Assembly: GCF_900108025.1 (NCBI RefSeq)
Contig: NZ_FNUS01000007.1
Location: 182,627 to 246,626 of the forward strand
Direction: 5' to 3'
Length of the DNA stretch: 64,000 nt
Source of the DNA: Halpernia humi
GTDB taxonomy: Bacteria > Bacteroidota > Bacteroidia > Flavobacteriales > Weeksellaceae
Shown here piece after piece: positions 1 to 7,416 of this stretch (within the stretch, counting starts at the first letter, position 1; each line of letters begins with the position of its first letter). A program made the translations under genes and the position numbers. The notes beneath the pieces were generated by a model. The model did no database searches. It saw only the letters and a program-made list of their open reading frames with translations, and was not told the origin of the DNA.

Positions 1-434
1 TTTTAATATTACTTTTAGGAATTTGTTGGAATTGTAAAGATTCCACAAAAAATACAAGTCAAAAAAATCAGATTCAAAATTCTGTAGAAAATCTTTCTGA
101 AAAGGATTATGAAGTAATACTTCAAAAAATTTTAAATCTCAAAAACATTAATCAGTACTTTCATAAACGCGAATTTTATATTTATTCGGAAAATAAGAAT
201 ATTAATTCTAAACTGAATTTAAAATATAGAAATAAGAAAATAATTATATTAAATCAAAAGAATCTCCTTTCTGTAAATCAACGTGATATTTTTGAAATTA
301 CTAAAATAGAACTAAAAGGAAATGTGGTTAAAGTTTCATTACATTATAGTTTTCAAGGCATGTCTTCAGAAATTTCATTAACAAAAGTGAATAATATGTG
401 GGAAATTATTGATGAACATACTTATGAAACCTAA
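1..434 (+). CDS. Partial lipoprotein of unknown function (5' end outside window)
   Basis: The reading frame is open from the window edge (frame 3) to a TAA at 432-434. The visible part starts in a hydrophobic stretch (LILLLGICWNC) followed by a polar, Lys/Asn-rich region, which fits the end of a signal peptide, possibly of lipoprotein type with Cys as the first mature residue. The rest, about 130 residues, is a basic mixed alpha/beta sequence ending in a strand-rich part (KVSLHYSFQGM, NNMWEIIDEH) that resembles small secreted SnoaL/NTF2-like folds only loosely. I do not recognise a family. The start codon lies upstream of the window. Confidence 0.6.
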   Translation, partial: LILLLGICWNCKDSTKNTSQKNQIQNSVENLSEKDYEVILQKILNLKNINQYFHKREFYIYSENKNINSKLNLKYRNKKIIILNQKNLLSVNQRDIFEITKIELKGNVVKVSLHYSFQGMSSEISLTKVNNMWEIIDEHTYET

Positions 435-888
435 AAGAAAAAAAATGAATACAAATGTTTCAAAGTTTTAATATGTATCTAAAAAACTTTGTCAAAGTTA
501 CTATTGCGACGCTTTAAAACTTTGGCAAAGTGAGAGATAGCAAGAAATTTAAGTAAAAAATAAAATTATAATTAATTTAAAACTTTGTCAAAGTTACTAT
601 TGCGACGCTTTAAAACTTTGACAAAGTGGAAGCCCAATAAACCTTGTCAAGGTTTTGAACCTTGACAAGGATGACAAAATTAAAGTTACTACCTCTTCGC
701 TAAAAAACTTTGGCAAAATAACCGAACCTTCAAGGTTTTTAAAACCTTGAAAGTTAAAAATAAGGAAAATGTAAACTTTTAAAAAATCCTGTGATGGTTT
801 TAATCCTTAACAAATGAAAATTACTAGGAAAGAAAACTAGGTTTTTTAAAGTTTAAAATTCTGTGGAAAACATAAACTATTTTAAAAT
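435..888. repeat. Repeat-rich spacer: 50-bp direct repeat plus palindromes
   Basis: No gene is visible here. Two copies of a 50-bp unit lie at 483-532 and 579-628 with one mismatch; each is itself an imperfect palindrome because its ends carry AACTTTGTCAAAGTT-like arms. Next to them is a perfect 13-bp inverted repeat (642-654 and 658-670, core CCTTGTCAAGG) with a 3-nt loop, and a further 11-bp inverted repeat (729-739 and 741-751, core TTCAAGGTTTT). All share a (C/A)TTTG(T/G)CAAAG or CCTTG.CAAGG theme, so they look like one family of REP-like palindromic units at different stages of decay. Confidence 0.75.
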
Positions 889-1698
889 CTAAATAATCGC
901 CTCTCTAACTCGAGTAAGTTTTTGCAATAAATCTTCCAACAAATCCAATCGCAACATATTTGCGCCATCGGAAAGGGCAACTGCCGGATTTGGGTGCGTT
1001 TCTATGAATAATCCATCTGCGCCAACTGCAATACCTGCTTTTGCGATGGTTTCAATTAAATCTGGTCTTCCGCCAGTTACACCAGAAGATTGATTGGGTT
1101 GTTGCAAAGAATGCGTCACATCAAGAATAACGGGTGCAAAATTTTTCATTGTGGGAATTCCTCGGAAATCGACAACTAAATCTGTATATCCAAAAGAATT
1201 TCCACGCTCGATAATGGCGGTTTTTTTATTACCTGAATCGGTCATTTTTTCGACTGCAAATTTCATAGATTCGGGCGAAAGAAATTGCCCTTTTTTCAAC
1301 GTAACACATTTTCCCGTTTTAGCGGCTGCAATTAAAAGATCTGTTTGCCGAACCAAAAATGCAGGAATTTGCAACACATCAACATATTGCGCCGCCAAAG
1401 CGGCGTGCTCATTTTCATGAATATCTGTGGTAGTCGGAATATTGAAAGTTTCACCTACTTTTTTTAATATTTCTAAAGATTTTTCTTCGCCAATAGTCGT
1501 AAAACTATCCACTCTAGAGCGATTTGCTTTTTTAAAACTGCCTTTAAAAATATATGGAATTTCATACTTATTGGTAATTTCAATCACTTTTTCTGCAATT
1601 CTTAAAGCCATATCTTCACCTTCGATGATGCAAGGTCCGGCAATAAGGAAAAAATTTTTTGACTTTTTATGCTGAATATTCTCTAAATATTGAATCAT
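889..1698 (-). CDS. kdsA: 3-deoxy-8-phosphooctulonate synthase (KdsA)
   Basis: Condenses phosphoenolpyruvate with arabinose 5-phosphate to give Kdo-8-phosphate, a precursor of the lipopolysaccharide inner core, in the cytoplasm. The protein has 269 residues, normal for the family. Visible family motifs: KANRSRVDSF near residue 60, ARQTDL-like VRQTDLL near 118, DVTHSLQQPN near 194 and FIETHPNPAVALSDG near 235. Residue 23 is Cys in AGPCIIE, the position that separates metal-dependent KdsA (Cys) from metal-independent KdsA (Asn in E. coli), so this should be the metal-dependent class. The gene appears to be transcribed alone. Confidence 0.95.
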   Translation of the reverse strand: MIQYLENIQHKKSKNFFLIAGPCIIEGEDMALRIAEKVIEITNKYEIPYIFKGSFKKANRSRVDSFTTIGEEKSLEILKKVGETFNIPTTTDIHENEHAALAAQYVDVLQIPAFLVRQTDLLIAAAKTGKCVTLKKGQFLSPESMKFAVEKMTDSGNKKTAIIERGNSFGYTDLVVDFRGIPTMKNFAPVILDVTHSLQQPNQSSGVTGGRPDLIETIAKAGIAVGADGLFIETHPNPAVALSDGANMLRLDLLEDLLQKLTRVREAII

Positions 1699-1809
1699 TT
1701 TTATTAAAATTTGGTTTGGTAAAAATAATTAAAGTTTATTTAAAAATTCCCGAATCTGAAAATAGATTTTTTTTTAATCAATTTGCTCCTTTTCAATCGC
1801 AATAGATAA

Positions 1810-2027
1810 GAGCCTGTTTAAATTTATAATTTATTTTTACCATTAAGGAATTAAGCCATTTTCGCTTAAAAAACTTAATAAAAATCAATTTATTGATTGC
1901 TTAATCAGAATAAACTTAACTCACTGAAATTCTTAATGTTAAATTTAAGAATAAACAGATTTTATTTTAATTTAGAAAATTAAGAAAAGCCTATAAAAAA
2001 TTTATTGAATGAAATTTAAACAGGCTC
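1810..2027 (+). mobile_element. MITE copy 1 (218 bp, 16-bp TIRs, TAA target duplication)
   Basis: The element begins GAGCCTGTTTAAATTT and ends with the exact inverse, AAATTTAAACAGGCTC. It is flanked by TAA at 1807-1809 and 2028-2030. It has no coding capacity. It is 218 bp long, exactly like copy 2 at 58530-58747, with three mismatches between them. The GAG.CTGTTTAA terminus and a 3-bp TNA duplication are typical of the IS1031 subgroup of the IS5 family, so it was probably moved by such a transposase, which is not in this window. It sits just upstream of the idi promoter. Confidence 0.9.
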
Positions 2028-2052
2028 TAAGTCTTTTATCAATTAAAATTAT

Positions 2053-2060
2053 TAAATTTG
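2053..2060 (+). promoter_or_regulatory. Promoter -7 element of idi
   Basis: TAAATTTG matches the Bacteroidota -7 consensus TAnnTTTG and lies 13 bp before the idi ATG. The expected -33 position falls in the few bases between this box and the end of the MITE at 2027. Confidence 0.55.
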
Positions 2061-2073
2061 GCGCTAATAAAAT

Positions 2074-2583
2074 ATGGAAGAATTAGTAGTTTTAGTGACG
2101 CCTGAAGACCAAGTTTTGGGGCAAATGGAAAAAATGAAAGCCCACCAAACCGGACTTTTGCATCGGGCGTTTTCTGTTTTTCTATTTAATGAAAAAGGCG
2201 AAATGCTTCTGCAAAAAAGAGCCGCAGAAAAATACCATTCTCCAAAGCAATGGACCAATGCAGTTTGTTCTCACCCAAGATTAAATGAAACTTATTTGCA
2301 AGCCGCAAATAGAAGATTAGAAGAAGAATTAGGAATTAAATGTGAATTGAAATCTAAATTTAATTTTATTTACAAAGCAGAAGTAGGCCAAAATCTTTGG
2401 GAACACGAGTTAGATCATGTTTTTGTGGGACAATATGAAGGTGATTTTAAATTGAACGAGAAAGAAGTTTCGGAAGTACGTTACATTTCTATGTCAGAAT
2501 TAGAGAAAGAAATGGCTGCAAAACCTCAAGATTTCACAGAATGGTTTAAAATTATTCTGGAAGAATATAAAGAACACTTATAA
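2074..2583 (+). CDS. idi: Isopentenyl-diphosphate delta-isomerase, type I
   Basis: Interconverts isopentenyl and dimethylallyl diphosphate, supplying both isoprenoid building blocks for quinone, carotenoid and cell-wall lipid carriers. The 169-residue protein is a Nudix-fold enzyme. Visible: WTNAVCSHP near residue 60-68 with the catalytic Cys, the Nudix box ending RRLEEELGI near 86-95, and HELDHVF near 112 with metal-binding His/Glu. Type I enzymes are cytosolic and need a divalent metal. The ATG follows a good -7 box by 13 bp. A MITE ends 46 bp before the start codon. Confidence 0.95.
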   Translation: MEELVVLVTPEDQVLGQMEKMKAHQTGLLHRAFSVFLFNEKGEMLLQKRAAEKYHSPKQWTNAVCSHPRLNETYLQAANRRLEEELGIKCELKSKFNFIYKAEVGQNLWEHELDHVFVGQYEGDFKLNEKEVSEVRYISMSELEKEMAAKPQDFTEWFKIILEEYKEHL

Positions 2584-2626
2584 ACTGATTTTCTTCCTTT
2601 GAAAGAAAAAAATAGTAGCGAAAATT

Positions 2627-2712
2627 AGCCCCGATTGAACGGTTTGTTTGAGCTCTTCCAAAAAAATCGCATTTGGATTTTTTTTGGAAAGCGAGCCGTG
2701 AAAGCGGGAAGA
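2627..2712 (+). repeat. Dispersed flavobacterial intergenic repeat, copy 1
   Basis: The segment begins AGCCCCGATTGAACGG and ends GTGAAAGCGGGAA, with a variable hairpin between them (TTCCAAAAAAATC pairing with GATTTTTTTTGGAA). A related segment with the same ends and a different centre lies at 22972-23054. From memory, such AGCCC-GAT...AGCGGGA units with variable hairpins are frequent between genes in Flavobacterium and Chryseobacterium genomes. Function is unknown to me. Confidence 0.55.
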
Positions 2713-2764
2713 TAAGTGGAAAAATATAAAATTTTCTGCTTCTAAAAAATAAAAATATACAATT

Positions 2765-3844
2765 ATGAGTAAAACGGCATTGTACGAAAAACATGTTTCT
2801 TTGGGCGCAAAAATGGTAGATTTTGCAGGGTTTGAAATGCCTGTGCAATATTCTGGGATCAATGAAGAGCATTTTGCAGTGCGCGAAAAAGTGGGGATTT
2901 TTGATGTTTCGCACATGGGGCAATTTTATGTAGAAGGCGAAAAAGCAAAGGATTTATTGCAATTTACTTGCAGCAATAATGTAGAAAATCTGGAAAATGG
3001 GAAAGCGCAATACACTTGTTTACCAAACGGAAAAGGCGGAATTGTAGATGATTTAATTATTTATAAAATTAATGATACGCAATATTTCGTGGTTGTAAAT
3101 GCGGCTAATATCGACAAAGATTTTGCTCATTTCCAAAAATATAATGAAAATTTCGGGGCAGAATTAAAAAATGTGTCTGATGAAATGTCGTTAATTGCTG
3201 TGCAAGGGCCGAAAGCGAGCGAAACTTTACAAAAATTAACCGATACAGATTTAGCAAAAATTCCATACTATCATTTCGGAATTGGTAATGTTGCTGGTTT
3301 TTCGGATGTAATTATTTCAAACACTGGCTATACCGGAAGCGGCGGTTTTGAAATTTATTTTAAAAATGAAAATGCCGAAAAAATCTGGGATGAATTGACA
3401 AAAGCAGGGGAAGAATTTGGACTTTTACCTTGCGGTTTAGCAGCAAGAGATACTTTGCGTTTAGAGAAAGGATTTTGCCTTTATGGAAATGATATTGATG
3501 ATTCTACTTCGCCTCTGGAAGCAGGTTTAGGTTGGATTACAAAATTTGAAAAAGATTTTGTGGACAAAGAATTTCTTGCAAAACAGAAAGCAGAAGGCGT
3601 TACAAAAAAATTGGTTGCGTTTGAAATGCAAGAAAAAGCCATCCCAAGGCACGATTATGAAGTGGTAGATTCTGAAGGAAATATTATCGGAAAAGTGACA
3701 TCTGGAACGATGAGTCCGATGAAAAAAGTTGGAATTGGTTTGGCTTATGTGGCGAAAGATTTCACAAAAGTGGGAAGTGAAATTTTTATAAAAATTAGAA
3801 ATAAAAACATTCCTGCCAAAATTGTAAAATTGCCTTTTGTTTAG
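2765..3844 (+). CDS. gcvT: Glycine cleavage system aminomethyltransferase (T protein)
   Basis: Transfers the methylene group from the aminomethyl-lipoyl arm of H protein to tetrahydrofolate and releases ammonia. The 359-residue length is standard. Visible family motifs: VGIFDVSHMGQ near residue 44, GKGGIVDDLIIY near 95 with the conserved Asp that orients the folate, NTGYTGSGGFEIYF near 190, and AARDTLRLEKG followed by SPLEAGLGW near 230-260. The C-terminal beta-barrel portion (GKVTSGTMSPMKKVGIGLAYV) is intact. The other glycine cleavage genes are not nearby. Confidence 0.95.
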   Translation: MSKTALYEKHVSLGAKMVDFAGFEMPVQYSGINEEHFAVREKVGIFDVSHMGQFYVEGEKAKDLLQFTCSNNVENLENGKAQYTCLPNGKGGIVDDLIIYKINDTQYFVVVNAANIDKDFAHFQKYNENFGAELKNVSDEMSLIAVQGPKASETLQKLTDTDLAKIPYYHFGIGNVAGFSDVIISNTGYTGSGGFEIYFKNENAEKIWDELTKAGEEFGLLPCGLAARDTLRLEKGFCLYGNDIDDSTSPLEAGLGWITKFEKDFVDKEFLAKQKAEGVTKKLVAFEMQEKAIPRHDYEVVDSEGNIIGKVTSGTMSPMKKVGIGLAYVAKDFTKVGSEIFIKIRNKNIPAKIVKLPFV

Positions 3845-3917
3845 GAAATAGCAGCAAAATCACGAATTTTAATTGTTTACGATATTTTTTATTCATTTAA
3901 AATTCGTGATTTGGTTT

Positions 3918-4271
3918 TTAAAATTCATTGAAAAAATCGGTTAAATTTTCAATATTTTTCTTGTCATTTCCAACAAATATTTCCTTATCGGTTACGAAAA
4001 CTGGGCGTTTTAGAAAACTATAATGTTCTAAAATTAATGTTTTAAAATCGGATTCTTTTAAAGTTTTAACATCAATATTTCGCGCCTTGATTTGGGTAGA
4101 TTTTTTACTAAATAATGCTTCATAAGAATTGGTGAATTTGTATAATTCCGCTAGTTCTTCTTCTGAAATATTTTGAGATTTTAGTTCGCGAAGTTCCCAA
4201 TCTGAAAGATCGAAAAGGTTCATAATTTTTCTACAAGTGCCGCAGGTTTTTAGATAAAATACTTTTTTCAT
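3918..4271 (-). CDS. ArsC/Spx/YffB-family thioredoxin-fold protein
   Basis: A 117-residue protein of the ArsC family. The N-terminal active-site-like CGTCRK at residues 10-15 is a CxxC motif rather than the single Cys of true arsenate reductases, and the C-terminal RPVFVTDKEIFVGNDKKN matches the family's anion-loop region. True function (reductase or Spx-like regulator) cannot be settled from sequence. The ATG lies in CATATG at the end of a conserved 88-bp leader shared with the GH144 operon and bglX. A second, more ArsC-like paralogue is at 41300-41650. Confidence 0.75.
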   Translation of the reverse strand: MKKVFYLKTCGTCRKIMNLFDLSDWELRELKSQNISEEELAELYKFTNSYEALFSKKSTQIKARNIDVKTLKESDFKTLILEHYSFLKRPVFVTDKEIFVGNDKKNIENLTDFFNEF

Positions 4272-4359
4272 ATGTAGATATTTATTGTTTTTAGGACATA
4301 TGTTATCGCCTTATCTTCATAGGTGTTGGTTTGCAAATTTTTTAATGGCGATTTCATAT
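4272..4359 (-). promoter_or_regulatory. Conserved leader element, copy A (candidate cis-regulatory RNA or promoter module)
   Basis: In gene direction it reads CATAT... no closer than block order: AUAUG-AA-AUCGCC (minus strand of 4347-4359), nine bases, TTTGCAAA (4330-4337), TATGAA, then GGCGAU-AA-CAUAU (minus strand of 4298-4310), an A-rich stretch and the start codon. The first and last blocks pair in two helices of five and six base pairs separated by an AA/AA loop. Aligns along its length with copy B1 at 25853-25938 and more loosely with copy C at 22164-22250. I cannot match it to a known riboswitch. Confidence 0.5.
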
Positions 4360-4402
4360 TTCTAATTTAGTAATATTTTTTCATTACTTTTAAATTTAAT
4401 TT

Positions 4403-4623
4403 AACCTGTTGTGCATTTAGACAAGCTGCATAATTAACCGTAAATCAAGTTAAACGCAAAGGCGCAAGAACTTAGTTACTATGAAAATAGTTCTAAGGCG
4501 CAAGAAAATCAAAGATTTTCAACTTTTAACGAAGTTAAAACTTTGCGCCTTATAAACGTAAATATCTGAAAATAAATTATTTGCGCCTTTGCGTTTAATA
4601 TTTTTCAATATGCACAACAGGTT
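4403..4623. repeat. Fold-back element of 221 bp with nested inverted repeats
   Basis: Outer arms AACCTGTTGTGCAT (4403-4416) and ATGCACAACAGGTT (4610-4623) are perfect inverse copies. Inner arms TTAAACGCAAAGGCGCAA (4450-4467) and TTGCGCCTTTGCGTTTAA (4581-4598) are also perfect. Between them are more GGCGCAAG/CTTTGCGCC pieces. There is no credible coding sequence. It could be a MITE or a cruciform-forming intergenic repeat. No clear target duplication is visible. Confidence 0.7.
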
Positions 4624-4692
4624 TAATTTAAAAAAATCTAGTAAACTTATATAAAATGGTTTCGGATTTTTTTGAAGAAAGAATTTTAAATT

Positions 4693-5388
4693 ATGAAAAG
4701 CGACAATTACATTCTTATAAACGGTTTCAAACATATTTCGTACAATTCTTCGGCCGATTTTGACGAAAAAACAATGCTAGAAAAAAGTGAAGCATTTTTA
4801 GAAAAAATAAATACAAGAAGATCCATTCGCACATTTAGCGATAAACCAATTTCTAAAAAAATAATTGAAAATATTATACTTTCTGCTTCTACCGCGCCTT
4901 CTGGAGCGCACAAGCAACCTTGGACGTTTTGCGCCATTTCTAATGCTAAACTCAAAAAGAAAATAAGAATTGCGGCGGAAGAGGAAGAAAAAATAAGCTA
5001 CGAAAGCAGAATGAGCGAGCGTTGGAAAAAAGATTTAGAAAAATTAGGAACGGATATGAATAAGCCGTTTTTAGAAAATGCGCCATGGCTAATTATCGCT
5101 TTTAAAAAAGTTTATGAATTAGACGAAAATAATGAAAAACAAAACAATTATTACGTAAATGAATCTGTGGGAATCGCTTGCGGATTTTTGATAGCGGCCA
5201 TTCACAACGCTGGTTTAGTGACTCTTACGCACACGCCAAGTCCGATGAATTTTTTAGCAAAAATTCTCAATCGTCCTGCAAATGAACGTGCTTTTATTTT
5301 ATTTCCGGTTGGCTATGCGCATTCTGACACTTATGTTCCTGATATTGAAAGAAAAACTTTGGACGAAGTCAGCGAGTTCTATGAGTAA
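4693..5388 (+). CDS. Nitroreductase-family flavoprotein
   Basis: A 231-residue FMN-dependent oxidoreductase of the nitroreductase superfamily. Visible: TRRSIRTFSDKPI near residues 39-51, which holds the FMN phosphate-binding Arg residues; ASTAPSGAHKQPWTF near 64-78; and NESVGIACGFLIAAIHNAGL followed by THTPSPM near 155-181. The SGAHKQPW pattern and length are closest to the iodotyrosine deiodinase/BluB-like branch, but the natural substrate is unknown. The start is ATG at 4693. It lies just after the fold-back element and is likely a single-gene transcript. Confidence 0.8.
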   Translation: MKSDNYILINGFKHISYNSSADFDEKTMLEKSEAFLEKINTRRSIRTFSDKPISKKIIENIILSASTAPSGAHKQPWTFCAISNAKLKKKIRIAAEEEEKISYESRMSERWKKDLEKLGTDMNKPFLENAPWLIIAFKKVYELDENNEKQNNYYVNESVGIACGFLIAAIHNAGLVTLTHTPSPMNFLAKILNRPANERAFILFPVGYAHSDTYVPDIERKTLDEVSEFYE

Positions 5389-5435
5389 ATTTATATTTGT
5401 AACATTTTAAATAAAATATTTTTTATTGTAAATCA

Positions 5436-5466
5436 CCAATTTTCATTTTCAAATAATATACTTTTG
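5436..5466 (+). promoter_or_regulatory. Promoter of the thioesterase gene
   Basis: TTG at 5436-5438 and TACTTTTG at 5459-5466 are 20 bp apart, a good fit to the Bacteroidota -33/-7 pattern, and end 22 bp before the ATG. Confidence 0.6.
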
Positions 5467-5488
5467 CACAGCAAAAAAAATAAAAACC

Positions 5489-5956
5489 ATGACCAATTTA
5501 CCTGTTATTTTTCAGTTTATATCCGAACCTTCAGACGTTAATTATGGCGGAAATGTACACGGCGGAAGTGTGATGAAATGGATTGACCAAGCGGGTTATG
5601 CGTGCGCCACAACTTGGAGCGGAAATTATTCTGTAACCGTTTATGTAGGCGGCATTCGGTTTTTTAAACCTATAAAAATTGGCGAAATTGTAAAGGTGGA
5701 GGCGCAAGTCATCTACACCGGAACTACGAGTATGCATATTTCTATTAATGTTTTTTCGCGAAATATAAAACAACCGGTTTTTACTAAAAAAACGCATTGC
5801 ATCATCGTTTTTGTGGCTGTTGATGATAATGGAAATTCGCTTCCAGTTCCAAAATGGATTCCCGAAACAGAGCAGGAAAAACAACAAGAACAATACGCAA
5901 AAAGGCTAATGGATTTGCGGAAAACGATTGAAGATGAAATGAAACCGTTTTTATAA
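5489..5956 (+). CDS. Acyl-CoA thioesterase (hotdog fold, YciA-like)
   Basis: Hydrolyses acyl-CoA to free fatty acid and CoA. The 155-residue protein has the hotdog signature NYGGNVHGGSVMKWIDQAGYACA at residues 18-40, where the Asn/His/Asp set and the long hotdog helix are clear, and a following strand pair (SVTVYVGGIRFFKPIKIGEIV, TTSMHISINVF). A C-terminal acidic/Gln-rich helix (PETEQEKQQEQYAKRL) is typical of the YciA/cytosolic acyl-CoA hydrolase group. Substrate chain length cannot be told. Confidence 0.85.
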   Translation: MTNLPVIFQFISEPSDVNYGGNVHGGSVMKWIDQAGYACATTWSGNYSVTVYVGGIRFFKPIKIGEIVKVEAQVIYTGTTSMHISINVFSRNIKQPVFTKKTHCIIVFVAVDDNGNSLPVPKWIPETEQEKQQEQYAKRLMDLRKTIEDEMKPFL

Positions 5957-5985
5957 AATTTTAAATAAAACTGAATTAGTTTATA

Positions 5986-6630
5986 TTAGTTCAGTTTATG
6001 TTTTAAGGCAAAAAGAACAAGGCCTACTCTATTTTTTACATCTAATTTCGCGAAAACTGAATCTCTGTAGCCATCTATGGTTTTGGGACTTAAGAACATA
6101 ATTTCGGCTATTTCTTTGTAAGTCATTTCGCTGCACGCCAACTTGATGAAATCTTTTTCTCTTTCTTTTAATTCTTCCACACTATCCTGCACTGCATATG
6201 TTTCTGTGGGAATATTTTGCAAAGATTGTGTTACCAAATCTGTATAAAAAACACCTTTTTCATAAACGGCATCAATGGCTTCAAATAAAATTTTCGGCGA
6301 CATATCTTTAAGTAAATAGCCTTTTGCACCAGAATTTATCATAGAAATAATGGTTTTTTCATTATCTTCCATCGTTAAGGCAATGACTTTAATTTCAGGG
6401 AAATTTTCTTTTAAATATTGTGTGGTTTCCAAACCGTTTTTTACTGGCATATTTATATCCATTAAAACTACATCTGGTAAAATATCGTTATTTTCAAGCG
6501 TATTCAAAAATTCTTCACCGTTACAAGAATTACTAACGACATTATATTTTTCATTACTTGAAATCATTTTTTCTATAGCAGCAGAAAGCATTTTGTGATC
6601 GTCTACAATTCCTACTTTGATAGTTTCCAT
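5986..6630 (-). CDS. NarL/LuxR-type response regulator
   Basis: A 214-residue two-domain regulator. The receiver domain (residues 1-120) has acidic DD near residue 10, the phospho-acceptor Asp in VVLMDINMP near 57, Thr in IALTMED near 87 and Lys in YLLKDMS near 108. The C-terminal LuxR-type helix-turn-helix runs LKEREKDFIKLACSEMTYKEIAEIMFLSPKTIDGYRDSVFAKL. It follows the histidine kinase by 9 bp in the same operon, so the two are very likely partners. Targets are unknown. Confidence 0.93.
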   Translation of the reverse strand: METIKVGIVDDHKMLSAAIEKMISSNEKYNVVSNSCNGEEFLNTLENNDILPDVVLMDINMPVKNGLETTQYLKENFPEIKVIALTMEDNEKTIISMINSGAKGYLLKDMSPKILFEAIDAVYEKGVFYTDLVTQSLQNIPTETYAVQDSVEELKEREKDFIKLACSEMTYKEIAEIMFLSPKTIDGYRDSVFAKLDVKNRVGLVLFALKHKLN

Positions 6631-6639
6631 CGTTTTGTT

Positions 6640-7416
6640 TTATTTAATTTTTTTATAAACTAATTTTATGGTAGTGCCTTCACCTGCATTAGAAGTAATA
6701 TTAAAATCTGTATTTATAAGATTGGCTCTTTTTTGCATGCTTATAAGTCCGCTACCATTTTTAGAGTCATGATTTTCAAACCCAATTCCGTCATCTTTTA
6801 ATATAATTTCTACCGATTTTTTTTTATCTTTCAATGAAATGGTCAGATTTTTTGCGCGAGAATGCTTTAAAACATTATTAATACATTCTTGAATAATTCT
6901 AAACAAAATAAGGCAATCTTTCGGATTTACATCAATTTTTTCAGAATCATTTTGAAAAATTATCTGCATTAAATTTAGCCTATCAATTCTAGAAACTTCC
7001 TTTTTGATTGATTCTATTAAGCCAATATTTTCTATCTGCTCGGAAATAAAACTTTTACTTAGGTTGCGAATATCTCTTATGCTTTCGCCAATAATTTCAT
7101 TAATTTCTAATAAAATTTCTTTTTGACTACCTTCTGCGTTTTCTAAACATTGATTGACCATTAGTTTTGCGACAGACATTTTCTGGCCTAAATCGTCATG
7201 AAGTTCTTGGCCAATGTAACTTAGCGTAACTTCTCTCATTTCTATAATGGCAATAGTCAATTCTTGCTGAAATTGCGTCTCTTTAAATTGTCTTTCGAAT
7301 AAGAGTTCAGATTTTTTTCTGTAGAAAAATATATAGACAATCACCAGTATCATTATAATAGTTAATACCAATAATGTGGTAAAAATGTATATTAAATTGA
7401 ACTCTGAAAAATCCAT
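6640..7416 (-). CDS. Membrane histidine kinase (HisKA_3 type)
   Basis: A 258-residue kinase with one N-terminal membrane helix (about residues 9-31), a short coiled linker, the HisKA_3 box with the phospho-accepting His in GQELHDDLGQKMS near residue 75, and a HATPase_c domain with ECINNVLKHSRA, DDGIGF and GSGLISMQKRA. There is no extracytoplasmic sensor domain, so sensing may depend on the membrane protein encoded just upstream, whose stop codon overlaps this start by 1 nt (TAATG). Partner is the response regulator at 5986-6630. Confidence 0.92.
   Translation of the reverse strand: MDFSEFNLIYIFTTLLVLTIIMILVIVYIFFYRKKSELLFERQFKETQFQQELTIAIIEMREVTLSYIGQELHDDLGQKMSVAKLMVNQCLENAEGSQKEILLEINEIIGESIRDIRNLSKSFISEQIENIGLIESIKKEVSRIDRLNLMQIIFQNDSEKIDVNPKDCLILFRIIQECINNVLKHSRAKNLTISLKDKKKSVEIILKDDGIGFENHDSKNGSGLISMQKRANLINTDFNITSNAGEGTTIKLVYKKIK

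Noticed and set aside
483..670. Possible CRISPR array from the repeated 50-bp units
   Set aside because: Only two copies of the main unit, the next units differ, spacing is not uniform and no cas genes are present.
1810..2027. Small RNA or riboswitch upstream of idi
   Set aside because: The same 218 bp occurs in unrelated places with target duplications, so it is a transposable element.
4519..4734. Minus-strand open frame of 71 codons in the fold-back region
   Set aside because: It crosses the inverted-repeat arm and the start of the nitroreductase gene and has no protein-like features.
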